The position numbers and the translations under genes are program-made. From Camarhynchus parvulus (taxonomy: Eukaryota; Chordata; Aves; Passeriformes; Thraupidae): a stretch of 64,000 bases of DNA. Every line of letters starts with the position of its first letter. The first letter of the stretch is position 1. The stretch lies in contig NW_022148622.1 of the NCBI RefSeq assembly GCF_901933205.1, positions 55,733 to 119,732 of the forward strand. The letters run 5' to 3'. Below are positions 1-12,780 of this stretch, in pieces. The notes beneath the pieces were generated by a model. The model did no database searches, was not told the DNA's origin, and saw only the letters and a program-made list of their open reading frames with translations.

Positions 1-1785
1 AACCCCCAAATTCCAACTTTCAAATCCTCCAAAAGAATTCCCTCAAATCGTCCCAAAAATCCCCAATTCCACCCAAAACTCCCGCAAAATTCTTCCCAAG
101 GGTTTCATCCCCAAATTCCCACCTAAAATCTGGTACCACAATTTCCTCTCCAAATGGGCCCTAAATCCCCAGAATTCCACCCAAATCCCCAAATCCACCC
201 AAAAATTCCCCAAATCCCCTAAAATCACAAAATCTTCCCCTGAATCCATCCCAAATTCACCCCAAGAAATCCCAAATTGATCCGAGTTAAAATTTCACCC
301 AAAATCCACCCCGAAATCCCCCAAAATCCCCAATTCCACCCAAAATCCCAAATTTTCCCTAAATCCCACGGAGATTCCACCCAAAATTCCCCAAAATCCC
401 CGCCAATGGGCTCCATCCAAATTCCACACAAAATTGGCTCCCAAAATCCCACATTTTCCCCCATAAAATCCCCCAATCCCACCAAAAAATGGGCCCCCAA
501 AATCCACCCCAAAATCCCCACCTTCATCCCAATTCCACCCGAAAATTCCCTCAAAATCCCAAATTTTCCCCAAAATCCCCAATTTCACTCAAAATTCCTC
601 AAAAATCCCAAATTCCATCCCAAATCCCCAAAAAATCACGATTCCACCCACAAGTACCCCGGCACAATCTCCCCAGATTTCATCCCAAATTCCACCCAAA
701 TTTCACTCCAAATTTCCTCAAACCCCAACTGGGCACCCAAGACCCAAAATCCCTACCCCACCTACCTCCCTTGAAAGTTCTAATCTTCCCCAGGTTCGTC
801 CCAAATTCCCCATCCGAGTCTCCAAAAATCCACGCACTTTGGGATTCACGATCCACCCCGGGATGCACCCAAAAAATCCCAAAATTCACTACCGCCCCCA
901 AATCCTCACCTACTTCACCCACCTAAAATCCCAAGTGCTGGATTCCCCGAAATCCCCCAGGACTTCACCCCAAAATCGGGTCCCATTGTTCTCATCCCTG
1001 GGTCCACGCAGAAATCCCCTAAAACCCCTACCCAGGGTTCCCAAAATTGGGTGTCCCAAAATCCCAAATTTGCCCCAGACCGGGCTTCCTTGGGTTCCTC
1101 CCAAAATCTCAAACTTTCCCACAAATCCCCCAAATCTCATCCCAAATCCACCCAAAAATCCACCAATCCCCTAAAGTCCGCAGTAATTTTCCTCCACTTA
1201 CTCTAAAGTCCCAAATCCCCACGTTCACTCCAAAATGTTTCGGGATTTCCTCAAATTGTTCCAAAATTCCCTAAAAATCCCTATTCACTTCCCAAAACCC
1301 CAGTTTTCATCCCAGTTCCACTCAAAATTGGACCTACAATCCCAGAATTTTCCTGGAAAATCCCCGGATTTCATCCCAAATCCTCCAAACCCCCAAAAAC
1401 GCCTCACTTTCACCCCAAATCCCCAAAAATCTTTCCCAAATTTTTTCCTAAAAATCCCAAAATCCCAAATTTTCCCCAAACCCCTAAAAAATCCTCCTAA
1501 AATCACCCCAAATCCACCCAAAATTCCCTCAAAAATCCCCCAAATCTTCCTAAATCCCCAAATTCACCCCAGTCTCTAATTTCCAGCCTCAAATCTTGAT
1601 CCCAAAAATCCCCAAATTCCACCCAAAACTCCCCAAAAGGCATTTCCCAAATTTCATCCCAAATTCCACCCAAAATTGGCTCCAAAATCACAATTTTCAC
1701 TGAAATCCCCCAAATTCCACTTAAATCACTCCCTAAACCCCAAAAACCCCATAAAACACTTTGATCCCAAAATACTTACTGGTAC
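1..1785. repeat. C/A-rich minisatellite, no gene seen
   Basis: Degenerate tandem repeat built from CCCAAAATCCCC and CACCCAAAATTCC-like words, about 12-30 bp apart. The long open frames on both strands are repeat translations (N/P/K/F-rich, or G/F/W-rich on the minus strand) without domains. The same word family returns at 12.78-14.6 kb. Confidence 0.8.
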
Positions 1786-1789
1786 TGCA

Positions 1790-2515
1790 AAATTTTGGTG
1801 GAAATTTTGAGAATTTTGGGGAAGAATTTGAGATATTTGGGGGTGGGGGAGGGGAAATTTTTGGGAAATTTGGAAGAAGTGTAGGAGAAATTTTGGGGAA
1901 TTTGGGGAGAAATTTTGGGGGAAAGTTTGGGGAATTTTTGGGGCCATTTTGGAGAATTTTTTTGGGGCCATTCTGGGGGATTTTTTGAGGATTTTTGGGG
2001 CCATTTTGGGGATCTTTTTTCAGAATTTCTGAGGCATTTTTTGGGGCCATTTTGGGAATTTTTGGGGCCATTTTGGGGCCATTTTGGAGGATTTTCTGGG
2101 GCCGTTCTGGCAGTTTTTTTGGGGCCATTTTGGGGCCATTCTGAGGCATTTTTTGGGGCCATTCTGGGGATTTTGGGGACCATTTTTAGGCCATTTTGGA
2201 GAATTTTTTGAGGCCATTTTGGGGGCATTTTTGAGGATTTCTTCGGGCCATTTGGGGGATTTTTGAGGATTTTTTGGGGCCATTTTGGGGCCATTTTGGG
2301 AATTTTGGGGCCCTTTTTGAGGCCTTTTTAGGGAATTTTTGGAGCTGTTCTGAGGAATTTCTTGGGGGATTTGGGGCCATTTCGGGGGATTTTTGGGGCC
2401 ATTTTGGGGATCATTTTTGCAATTTTTGGGGTTTTTTGGGGGGATTTTGGGGCCAATTTTGAGGAATTTTTGGGGCCATTTTGGGGGATTTTGGGGCCGT
2501 TTTGGGGATTTTCTC
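1790..2515. repeat. G/T-rich minisatellite (GGGGCCATTTT unit)
   Basis: Tandem words such as GGGGCCATTTTGGGG separated by GGATTTTTT spacers. Base skew is opposite to the preceding block: the strand switches from C/A-rich to G/T-rich near 1790. No coding feature recognised. Confidence 0.85.
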
Positions 2516-2712
2516 TCACCCCCCTCTTCCCCCCGCCCCCCGGCTCCGGCATCGGGGGTCCGGGGGGGGGGGGCTCGGGGGGGGGAGGTGGGGGGGCGCA
2601 CCCGCGGGGGGGGGCGGGGCTGGGCGGAGGGGGCGGGGCCTGCGGGAGGGGGCGGGGCTGGGGGCGGGGCCTGGCGCACCCACGAATTTAAAGCCCAACC
2701 CCGCAAACGGAC
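2516..2712. promoter_or_regulatory. CpG-rich block with GC boxes and TATA-like site
   Basis: This block is almost pure G+C with many CpG steps and several GGGCGGGG Sp1/KLF-type boxes. It is followed at about 2685 by AATTTAAAG, which could act as a TATA-like element for the plus strand. It interrupts two A/T-containing minisatellites and looks like a small CpG-island promoter. No first exon could be recognised next to it, so the function is inferred from composition only. Confidence 0.4.
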
Positions 2713-2759
2713 CGAAAAAACTGGGAAGGCCCCCAGCCAAAAAACCAAAATATCCCAAA

Positions 2760-5400
2760 CCCAAAAAAATAAAAATTATGGGGCAGGGGGGAGCCCCCAA
2801 AATACATTAACCCAAAATATCCCAAAAACTCACCCAAAATCCAAAAATCGAAAAAATACAGTAGAATTATACAGAGATATGGGGTCAGGAGCCCCAAAAT
2901 ACCCAAAATTAACCCAAAATATCCCAAAATTAACCCAAAATCACACTAGAATTATCACAGACATATGGGGTCAGGAGCTTCCCAAAATATCCCAAAATTA
3001 ACCCAAAATATCCCAAAATTCACCCAAAATATCCAAAAATTAACCCAAAATCACGCTAGAATTATCACAGAGATATGGGGTCAGGAGCTTCCCAAAATAC
3101 CCAAAAATCACCCCAAAATATCCCAAAATTAACCCAAAATATCCCCAAAATTAACCCAAAATCACGCTAGAATTATCACAGAGATATAGGTCAAGGACCC
3201 CTAAAATACCCAAAATTAACCCAAAATATCCCAAAATTAGGCCAAAATCACACTAAGAATTATCAAAAGATATGGGGTCAGCCCCAAAAATACCCAAAAT
3301 ATCCCAAAATATCCCAAAATTAACCCAAAATCACGCTAGAATTATCACAGAGATATGGGGTCAGGACCCCCAAAATAAAACCCGAAAATACCCCAAAATT
3401 AACCCAAAATATCCCAAAATTAACCCAAAATATCCCAAAATTAACCCAAAATCACGCTAAAATTATCACAGAGATATAGGGTCAGGAGCCCCGAAAATAC
3501 CCAAAAATTAACCCAAAATCTCCCAAAATTCACCCAAAATATCGCAAAATTAACCCAAAATCTCGCTAGAATTATCACAGACATATGGGGTCAGGAGCTT
3601 CCCAAAATATCCCAAAATTAACCCAAAATATCCCAAAATTACCCCAAAATCACGCTTGAATTATCAAAAAGATATGGGGACCCGGAAACCCAAAATACCC
3701 AAAATACCCAAAAATTAACTCAAAATCACACTAAAATTATCAAGAGATATGGGGTAGGAACCCCCAAAACCGAAATACAAAAAATACCCAAAATAGCAAA
3801 AATTAACCCAAAATCACGTAAAATTATCACAGAAATATAACCCAAGATCCCCCCAAAATAACCCAAAAATAACCCAAAATATCCCAAAATTCACCCAAAA
3901 TTACACTAACACAAAAAGGAGCTACCCAAAATATCCCAAAATTACCCCAAAATCACGCTTGAATTATCACAGAGATATGGGGTCAGGAGCCCTGCAAAAT
4001 ACCCCAAAATTAACCCAAAATACCCAAAAATTAACCCAAAATCACACTAAAATTATCAGAGAGATATGGGGTCAGGCCCCCCAAAATACCCCGAAATTAA
4101 CCCAAAATATCCCAAAATTAACCCAAAATATCGCAAAATTAACCCAAAATCACAGCAGAATTATCACAGAGATATGGGGTCAGGACCCCCCCAAAATAAC
4201 CCAAAATTAACCCAAAATATCCCAAAATTAACCCAAAATCACACTAGAATTATCACAGAGATATGGGGCCAGGACCCCCCCAAAATAACCAAAAATTAAC
4301 CCAAAATATCCCAAAATTAACCCAAAATCACAGTAGAATTATCACAGACATATGGGGTCAGGAGCTTCCCAAAATATCCCAAAATTAACCCAAAATATCC
4401 CAAAATTCCCCCAAAATCACGCTTGAATTATCAAAAAGATATGGGGTCAGGACCCCCGGAAAATACCCCAGAATTAACCCAAAATATCCAAAAATTAACC
4501 CAAAATCACACTAAAATTATCACAGAGATATGGGGTCAGGAGCTTCCCAAAATACCCAAAAATCACCCCAAAATATCCCAAAGTTAACCCAAAATATCCC
4601 AAAATTCACCCAAAATCACACTAGAATTATCACAGACATATGAGGTCAGGACCCCCGCAAAATACCCCAAAATTAACCCAAAATATCCCAAAATTAACCC
4701 AAAATCACACTAAAATTATCAGAAAGATATGGGGTCAGGAGCCCCCCAAAAATAACCCAAAAATATCCCAAAATATCCCAAAATTAACCCAAAATCACGC
4801 TAGAATCATCACAGAGATATGGGGTCAGGACCCCCCCAAAATACCCGAAAATCACCCCAAAATATCCCAAAATTAACCTAAAATATCCCAAAATTAACCC
4901 AAAATATCCCAAAATTAACCCAAAATCACGCTAAAATTATCACAGAGATATAGGGTCAGGAGACCCGAAAATACCCAAAAATTAACCCAAAATATCCCAA
5001 AATTAACCCAAAATATCCCAAAATTAACCCAAAATCACACTAGAATTATCACAGAGATATGGGGTCAGGAGCTTCCCAAAATACCCCAAAATTAACCCAA
5101 AATATCCCAAAATTAACCCAAAATCACACTAAAATTATCACAGAGATATGGGGTCAGGAGCCCCTCAAAATACCCCAAAATTCACCCAAAATATCCCAAA
5201 ATTAACCCAAAATATGACAAAATTAACCCAAAAGATATTGGGGTACCCAAAACCCAAAATACCTACAAAATACCCAAAATTCACCCAAAATATCCCAAAA
5301 TTAACCCAAAATATGACAAAATTAACCCAAAATCACGCTAAAATTATCACAGAGATATAGGGTCAGGAGCTCCCCAAAATAACCAAAATCAACACCCCAG
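2760..5400. repeat. About 100-bp satellite with a 17-20 bp inner repeat
   Basis: Higher-order tandem repeat. Each unit carries one copy of GATATGGGGTCAGGAGC and ATTATCACAG, followed by several inner copies of CCCAAAATATCCCAAAATTA. Roughly two dozen units of variable length are present. No gene seen. Confidence 0.85.
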
Positions 5401-6119
5401 TCCCAAAAATTCACCCAAAACACAGACCAAAATTATCCACAAAAATCAAAACCCCCCAAACACCCCCAGGGAAATCGGCCCCAATATAACAAAAAGCACC
5501 CCAGAGCCAAGGTATATGAAATCAGCCCCCCAATCACCCCAAGAGTACCCCCCAAAACCCCCCTAGCGCCAGCAAGGGAAGTACCCCAAAGTCAGCCCCA
5601 AAACCACCCCAAAATCAACCCCAAAACACCCCCAAGAATGGACAAAACAGCTCCAAAAACACAGAGCTAAGAGTATAAACAAGAATCCTTAGCCCCAAAA
5701 CTACCCCAAAAATGAGCCGAGAGCCACAACAAAATAACCCCAAAACACCCACAAGGGAATTAACCCAAAAATCAGCCTTCCCAAAGAGCCATCCCAAATC
5801 AGCCCCAAAACCATCCCAAAATCAACCCCAAATACAACCCAAAATCACGACCCCAAATGCACCCCAAAAAGAATGAGCCCAAAACCACAATAGAAGCAAC
5901 CCCAAAAACACCCACAAGAATAACCCAAAAAATCAGCACCAAAACCATCCCAAAATCAACCCCAAATACACACCCCAAAATCAACCCCAAAACAGCCCAA
6001 AAACCAGCCCGAAGCAGCCCAAAAACACCGACCAAGGCGATGCCGCAAAATCAACCCCAAAACACCCCAAAATGAGCCCGAAACCACAACAAAATAACCC
6101 CAAAAACATCCAAAAACCA

Positions 6120-6120
<1 letters not shown>
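5400..6120. repeat. Degenerate CCCCAAAA-rich repeat
   Basis: Loose repeat of CCCCAAAATCAACCCC and AACCACCCC words without a fixed period. No coding feature seen. Confidence 0.6.
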
Positions 6121-6620
<500 letters not shown>

Positions 6621-6624
6621 AGCT

Positions 6625-6965
6625 CCCAGGATGCTCAGTGTGGGGGTCACCCAGCTGCCACCGAGGGCCACCAAAGTGTCACCAAAGGGGTGTCACCCAA
6701 GTCCATTCTGGAACAATGGGTGGACACCACCGGATGGGAAGGGGTTAAAAGGGTTTTAGGGACACTGAGGGACCAGAACAAGAGGGGACAAGGGGACAGC
6801 AAACTCCAGGATGCTCAGGGTGGGGGTCACCCAGCTACCACCGAGGTCACCAAAGTGTCACTAGGGCCACCAAAAGTGTCACCAGGGTAATGTGAGGAAC
6901 AATGGCAAAGATCATCACGGGATGGAAGGGGTTAAAGGGTTTTAGGGACATTGGGTCTTTTCAAG
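6625..6965. repeat. Two tandem copies of a roughly 180-bp unit
   Basis: Both copies contain CAGGATGCTCAG, a GTCACCCAGCT word, CACCAAAGTGTCAC and GGGGTTAAA-GGGTTTTAGGGACA at matching offsets. They are lower in repeat content than the flanks. No gene recognised. Confidence 0.65.
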
Positions 6966-8110
6966 GGACATTAAGGACATTTTGGGGACATTAAGGGATG
7001 TGGGATGAGGGAACTGGTAGGGGACATTGAGGGGAGTGGGGGAATTGAGATATTGGTGACATTGGGGGGGACATCAGGGGACATTGGGGGTTGGGGACAT
7101 TGGGGACACTGGTGACATTGGTGACACTGGGGGGGACACTGGGGACATTGGGAACATTGGTGACTTGAGGGGCATTGGTGGGACATTGGGGGGAGACTGA
7201 GGGGACATCAGTGAGATTGGGGACATTGGTGGGATTGGGGGTGACATGGAGGGATTAGGGGACGGTTTAGGGTGACATTGTGGGACTTGGGGTGACACTA
7301 GGGTGACATTGGGGTGACATTTGAGGACATCGGGTGACACGGTGACACTGACCTGGAGCGGCTGGCGTAGATAGCCCGGCCCGGCCCGACTCCGGGATCT
7401 CCTTCAGGACATTGCCTGGGGACATAACCCGGGACATCAGAAAGGGACACAAAGAAAGACCGGGGACATTGGGGACACTAGGGGGATTGTGGGGACATGG
7501 GGGACATTGGGGGATTGGGGGGCATTGGGGACATTGGGGACTGGGGGGATTAGGGACATTAGGGGCATTGGGGGGGACAGTTGGGACATTTGGGACGGTT
7601 GGGGACACTGAGGACCTGGGGACAGGTGGGGAATTTGGGACATTGGGGGCATTGGGGCATTGGGGACATTGGGGGCATTGGGGACATTAGGGACTTGGGG
7701 ACATTGGGACATTGGGGGGATTGAGGGACATTGGGGGGACATTAGGGACATTAGGGACATTGGGGACATTGGGGAATTGGGGACATTGAGGCGTTAGGGA
7801 CATTGGGGACATTGGGGGGATTGGGGACACTTGGGGACATTGGGGACTTGTTGGGGACTTGGGGACGTGGGGGGTTGGGGACACATTGGGGGGACATTGG
7901 GGACATTGAGGGATTAGGGGACATTGGGGGTTAGGGACTTTTGGGGACATTGGGGGTTGGGACATCGGGGGACATCAGAGGGACATTGAGGGACATTAGG
8001 GGGGGACATTGGGGTCATTGGGGACATTAGGGGACATTGGGGACATTGGGGACATCACTGGGGACATGAGAAGATCTTTGGTGACATACGAGGACATGGG
8101 ACGTTACTGA
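6965..8110. repeat. GGGGACATT minisatellite (G-rich on plus strand)
   Basis: Tandem 9-mer GGGGACATT with variants, interrupted only by the short exon-like segment near 7.38 kb. Orientation is opposite to the block at 6120-6480. Confidence 0.85.
7353..7415 (-). CDS. Possible 63-nt internal exon, unidentified
   Basis: On the minus strand a non-repetitive 63-nt segment is bordered by TGTCCCCAG (acceptor) and CCAG-GTCAGTGTC (donor). One frame reads NVLKEIPESGRAGLSTPAAP, another QCPEGDPGVGPGRAIYASRS; the third has a stop. It sits alone inside a GGGGACATT array, as the lipoxygenase exons sit inside similar arrays. No family was recognised. Confidence 0.35.
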
Positions 8111-8179
8111 GGACTTTAGGGAACATCAGGTAGGGGGCGGCGCACTAGGGACATCAGCTTAGCACCACGGACTTAATCC

Positions 8180-8695
8180 CATGGTGTGTCCCCAATGTCC
8201 CCAATCCCCAATGTCCCCAGTGTCACCCACCGTTCCCTCCTGCCCCTGATCATGGATGGACTCACGGGGTTCCCAATGAGCCAATGTCCCCAATGACGCA
8301 GTATACACTGATGTCATGTGTCCCCCAATGTTACACAATGTCCCCTATACTATCCCCAACCCTGTCCCCAATGTGACCCAATCCCCAATACCCCCAATGT
8401 CCCCCCGCAATGTCCCCCCCAATGTCCCAATCCCCCCCCCCAATATTTATCCCAATGCCCCCAATATCCCAATGTCCCCAATATTTAATGTCCCCAATCC
8501 CCCAATGATCCCCAATGATCCCCAATGTCCCCAATTTCCCCCCAAAGTCACAATATCCCCCAATCCCCCAATGTCCCCACTGTCCTCCAATATTTGACAC
8601 TCTTACTAATGCCCCAGTGTCCCCTTGACCCAATGTCCCCCCATATATCCCCAATGTCCCCAGTGTCCCCCCATTGCTGTCCCCCCTCTCTCACC
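8180..8695. repeat. AATGTCCCC minisatellite (C-rich on plus strand)
   Basis: Same 9-mer family as at 7-8.1 kb but in reverse orientation, so the two blocks form a large imperfect inverted repeat around 8.15 kb. Confidence 0.8.
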
Positions 8696-8699
8696 CGTT

Positions 8700-8892
8700 G
8701 CGCCCCAGGCCTGAAAATTAAGTGGATGGGCTCCACGCGGGGTTCCGAGGGCCCCGCTCTCCGCGCACAGCCCACTTGGGGCTTAGCGGTTCAGCTTCTT
8801 CACTCCATCCCGAGGGGCCCCGCGCTGCCACGGCCCCCAAATCCGCTCTCGGCCTCGTTGTCCCCCTGCACCTGCAGGACGCCGTAGGGACA
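8700..8892 (-). other. Unidentified exon candidate, acceptor repeated upstream
   Basis: Unique GC-rich segment on the minus strand. A border ACGGCGTCCTGCAG is followed by GTGCAGGGGGACAACG. All three frames stay open for 24-60 codons; one gives VQGDNEAESGFGGRGSAG then a stop, and another ends DGVKKLNR then a stop. Border copies lie at about 9800-9880 and 12195-12300, each inside the same repeat type. The copy at 12.2 kb runs into GTAAGTTGGG, a strong donor. No family recognised. It may be a terminal exon or a dead copy. Confidence 0.3.
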
Positions 8893-8904
8893 CCAGGGGT
8901 GGCA

Positions 8905-11900
8905 CCCAAAATTCCCCCAAAAAAAATCCGTCCAAAAGCGACAAAAATCCCCCAAAAATCCCGTCCAAAAACGACAAAAATCCCCCAAAAAATCCCATCC
9001 AAAAAACGAACAAAAATCCCAAAAAAAATCCCATCAAAAACGACAAAAAACCCATTAAAAATCCGTCCAAAAGCGACAAAGAATTCCCCAAAAAATCCCA
9101 TCCAAAAACGACGAAAATCCCCAAAAATCCCATCCAAAAACGACAAAAATCCCCCCAAAATCCAGTCCAAAAGCGACAAAAAATCCCATTAAAACCCCAT
9201 CCAAAAAGCGACAAAAATCCCCAAAAATCCCATCCAAAAGCGACAAAAATCCCCAAAAGTCCTGTCCAAAACGAAAAATCCCCAAAAAATCCCATCCAAA
9301 AAGCGACAAAAATCCCATAAAAAACCACGAAAATCCCCAACTAGAAACCTCAAAAAATCCCAAAATCCCAAAATCCCCAATCAGAAACCTCAAAGGCCCA
9401 AGATCCCAAAAAGATCCCGCCAGGAAGCCTCAAAAAACCCCAAAATCCCAAAAAATCCCAGCCAGAAATATCAAGTCCCAAAGAATCCCAAAAGACCCAG
9501 CCCGAAGTCTCCAAAATCCCAAAAATCCCCAAAAAATCCCAGCTAGAAGCCTCAGAAGTCCCCAAAAGTCCCAAAAACCCCAGCCAGAAGTATCAAGAAG
9601 TCCCAAATCCCGAAATATCCTGAGCAGGAGACCCCCAAAAATCCCAAAAGTTAAAAATCCCATCAGAGACCCCGAAAATCCCAAAAATCCCCAAAAAATC
9701 CCGACCAGAGGCCAGAAAAATCCCAAATTCCCCAAAAATCCCAGGAGATTCCCCCAAAAAATCCCAAATCCCCCAAAACCCCCAGGAACCCCACAAAATG
9801 CCCAAATCCCCTTTCGGCCCCGTTGTCCCCCTGCACCTGCAGGACACCATGGGGACTTACCGCGGGGTAGCACCAAAAATTCCCCCAAAAAAATCCGTCC
9901 AAAAAGCGACAAAAAATCCCCAAAAAATCCGTCCAAAAGCGACAAAAATCCCAAAAAGTCCCGTCAAAAGCGACAAAAATCCCATTAAAAAGTCCGTCAA
10001 AAGCGACAAAAAATCCCATTAAAAACCCGTCAAAAAGCGACAAAAAGTCCCCAAAAATCCCATCCAAAAACGACAAAAATCCCCCAAAAAATCCCATCCA
10101 AAAAGCGAAAAAATCCCAAAAAATCCCATCCACAAAGCGACAAAAATCCCCAAAAAATCCGTCCAAAGCGACAAAAATCCCATTAAAAATCCCATCCAAA
10201 AGCGACAAAAATCCCCAAAAAATCCCGTCCAAAAAGCGACAAAAAAATCCCAAAAATCCCGTCCAAAAACGTAAAAATCCCCCCAAAAATCCGTCAAAAA
10301 GCGACAAAAAATCCCAAAAATCCAGACCAAAACGCGACAAAAATCCCCCAAAAATCCCATCCAAAAACGACAAAATTCAAAAAAATCCCATCCAAAAACG
10401 ACAAAAAATTCCAAAAATCCCATCAAAAAATGACAAAAAATCCCCAAAAAAATCCGTCCAAACGACAAAAGTCCCCCAAAAATCCGTCCAAAACGACAAA
10501 AGTCCCATTCAAAATCCCGTCCAAAAAGCGACAAAAATCCATTAAAATCCCGTCCAAAAGCGACAAAATCCCCAAAAAGCCCGTCAAAAGCGACAAAAAT
10601 CCCCAAAATCCATCCAAGAACGAAAAATCCCCAAAAACGTCCCGACAAAAATCCCATTAAAAATCCCATCCAAAACGACAAAAACCCAAAAAATCGGTCC
10701 AAAAACGACAAAAGTCCCCCAAAAGTCCGTCCAAAAGCGACAAAAATCCCCAAAAAAATCCGTCCAAAGCGACAAAAATCCCAAAAATCACGTCCCGAAA
10801 CGACAAAACCCCCAAAAATCCACCAAAAGCGACAAAAATTCAAAAAAACCCATCCAAAACGACAAAAATTCCAAAAAACCCATCCAAAAAATGACAAAAA
10901 TCCCAAAAAATCCGGTCCAAAACGCGACAAAATCCCCAAAAAATCCGTCCAAAAACGACAAAAATCCCCAAAAATCCCGTCCAAAAACGACAAAAATCCC
11001 CAAAAAACCCGTCCAAAAACGACAAAATCCCCCAAAAATCCCGTCCAAAAGCGACAAAAATCCCCACAAAAATCCCGTCCAAAAACGACAAAAATCCCCA
11101 AAAAATCCCATCCAAAAACGACAAAAAATTCAAAAAATCCCCATCCAAAAACGACAAAAATTCCAAATCCATCCAAAATGACAAAATCCCCAAAAAATCC
11201 CGTCAAAAACGAAAAAATCCCCCAAAAATCCGTCCAAAACGAAAAAATCCCCAAAAATCCCCGTCCAAAAACGAAAAAATCCCCAAAAATCCCGTCCAAA
11301 AGCGACAAAAAACCCCCAAAAATCGCGCACAAAAATTCCAAAAACCCGTCCAAAAACGACAAAATCCCAAAAATCCGTCCAAAAAATGAAAAATCCCATT
11401 AAAAATCCCGTCCAAAAACGACAAAAAATCCCAAAAAATCCCATCCAAAACGACAAAATCCCCAAAAAAACCCATCCAAAAACGACAAAAATCCCCAAAA
11501 ATCCCATCCAAAAAGGACAAAAATCCCATTAAAAATCCCGGCCAAAACGACAAAAACCCCAAAAAATCCATCCAAAAACGACAAAAATCGCCAAAAATCC
11601 CGTCCAAACCGACAAAATCCCAAAAAATCCCGTCCAAAAGCACAAAATCCCCAAAAAATCCGGTCCAAAAAGCGATAGAAATCCCCAAAAATCCCGGCTC
11701 AAAACGACAAAAAATCCCCAAAAATCCCGGCCAAAAACGACAAAATCCCCAAAAAAATCCGGGCCAAAAACGACAAAAATCCCAAAAAATCTCGGCCAAA
11801 AACGCAAAAATCCCCAAAAAATCCGTCCAAAAACGACAAAAATCCCAAAACTTTCGGCAAAAACGAAAAAATCCCATTAAAAATACCGAAAATCCCCAAC

Positions 11901-12780
11901 TAGAAACCTCAAAAATCCCAAAACCCCAAAATCCCCAATCAGAAACCTCAAAAACCAAAAATCCCAAAAAAATCCCAACCAGAAACCTCACAAATCCCAA
12001 AAATCCCAAAAAATCCCAACCAGAAATATCAGAAATCCCAAAATCCCCAAAATATCCGAGCAGAGACCCCAAAAAATCCCAAAATTTAAAAGAATCCCAT
12101 CCAGAGACCTCGAAAATCCCAAAATCCCAAAAAAACCCGACCAGAGACCAGAAAAATCCCAAATTCCCCCCAAAAAATCCCAAATTCCCAAAAAATGCCC
12201 CAGAACCCAAACCCCCAAATGCCCAACTTACCAGGCCGTTGTCCCCTGCACCTCCATTGGGACCCGTGGGGGACACCGGGGGTGGCACCCAAAATTCCCA
12301 AAAATCCCGTCCAAAAGCGAAAAAATCCCCAAAAAATCCCATCCAAAAACGAAAAATCCCCCAAAATCCCGCGTCCAAAACGACAAAAAATCCCATTAAA
12401 AATCCGTCCAAAACACGACAAAACCGAAAAAAATCCCGGCCCAAAATGACAAAATCCCATTAAAAATACGAAAATCCCCAACTAGAAACCTCAAAAATCC
12501 CAAAATCCCAAAATCCCCAATCAGAAACCTCAAAAAACCCAAAATCCCAAAAAATCCCAACCAGAAACCTCAAAAATCCCAAAATCCCAAAAAATCCCAA
12601 CCAGAAATATCAAATCCCAAAATCCCCCGAAATATCCTGAGCAGGAGACCCCCCAAAAATCCCAAAATTTAAAAGAATCCCATCCAGAGAGCTCAAAATC
12701 CCAAAACCCCCAAAAACTCCCAAAATTCCCCCAAAATCCCCAGGAACCCCAAAAAATCCCCTCAAAAATCCTCAAAAATA
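8905..12780. repeat. Long minisatellite (ATCCCATCCAAAAACGACAA unit) with modular blocks
   Basis: About 22-26 bp units of ATCCC(A/G)TCCAAAAACGACAA alternate with blocks of CCAGAAACCTCAAAAATCCC (9.33-9.79, 11.89-12.19 and 12.47-12.78 kb). The arrangement with copies of the 8.8-kb exon border suggests a higher-order module repeated about three times. No other gene seen. Confidence 0.8.

Noticed and set aside
9055..11362. Long Phe/Trp/Gly-rich minus-strand frames resembling membrane proteins
   Set aside because: Repeat translations of ATCCCGTCCAAAAACGAC units; hydrophobicity is a by-product of T/G-rich codons.
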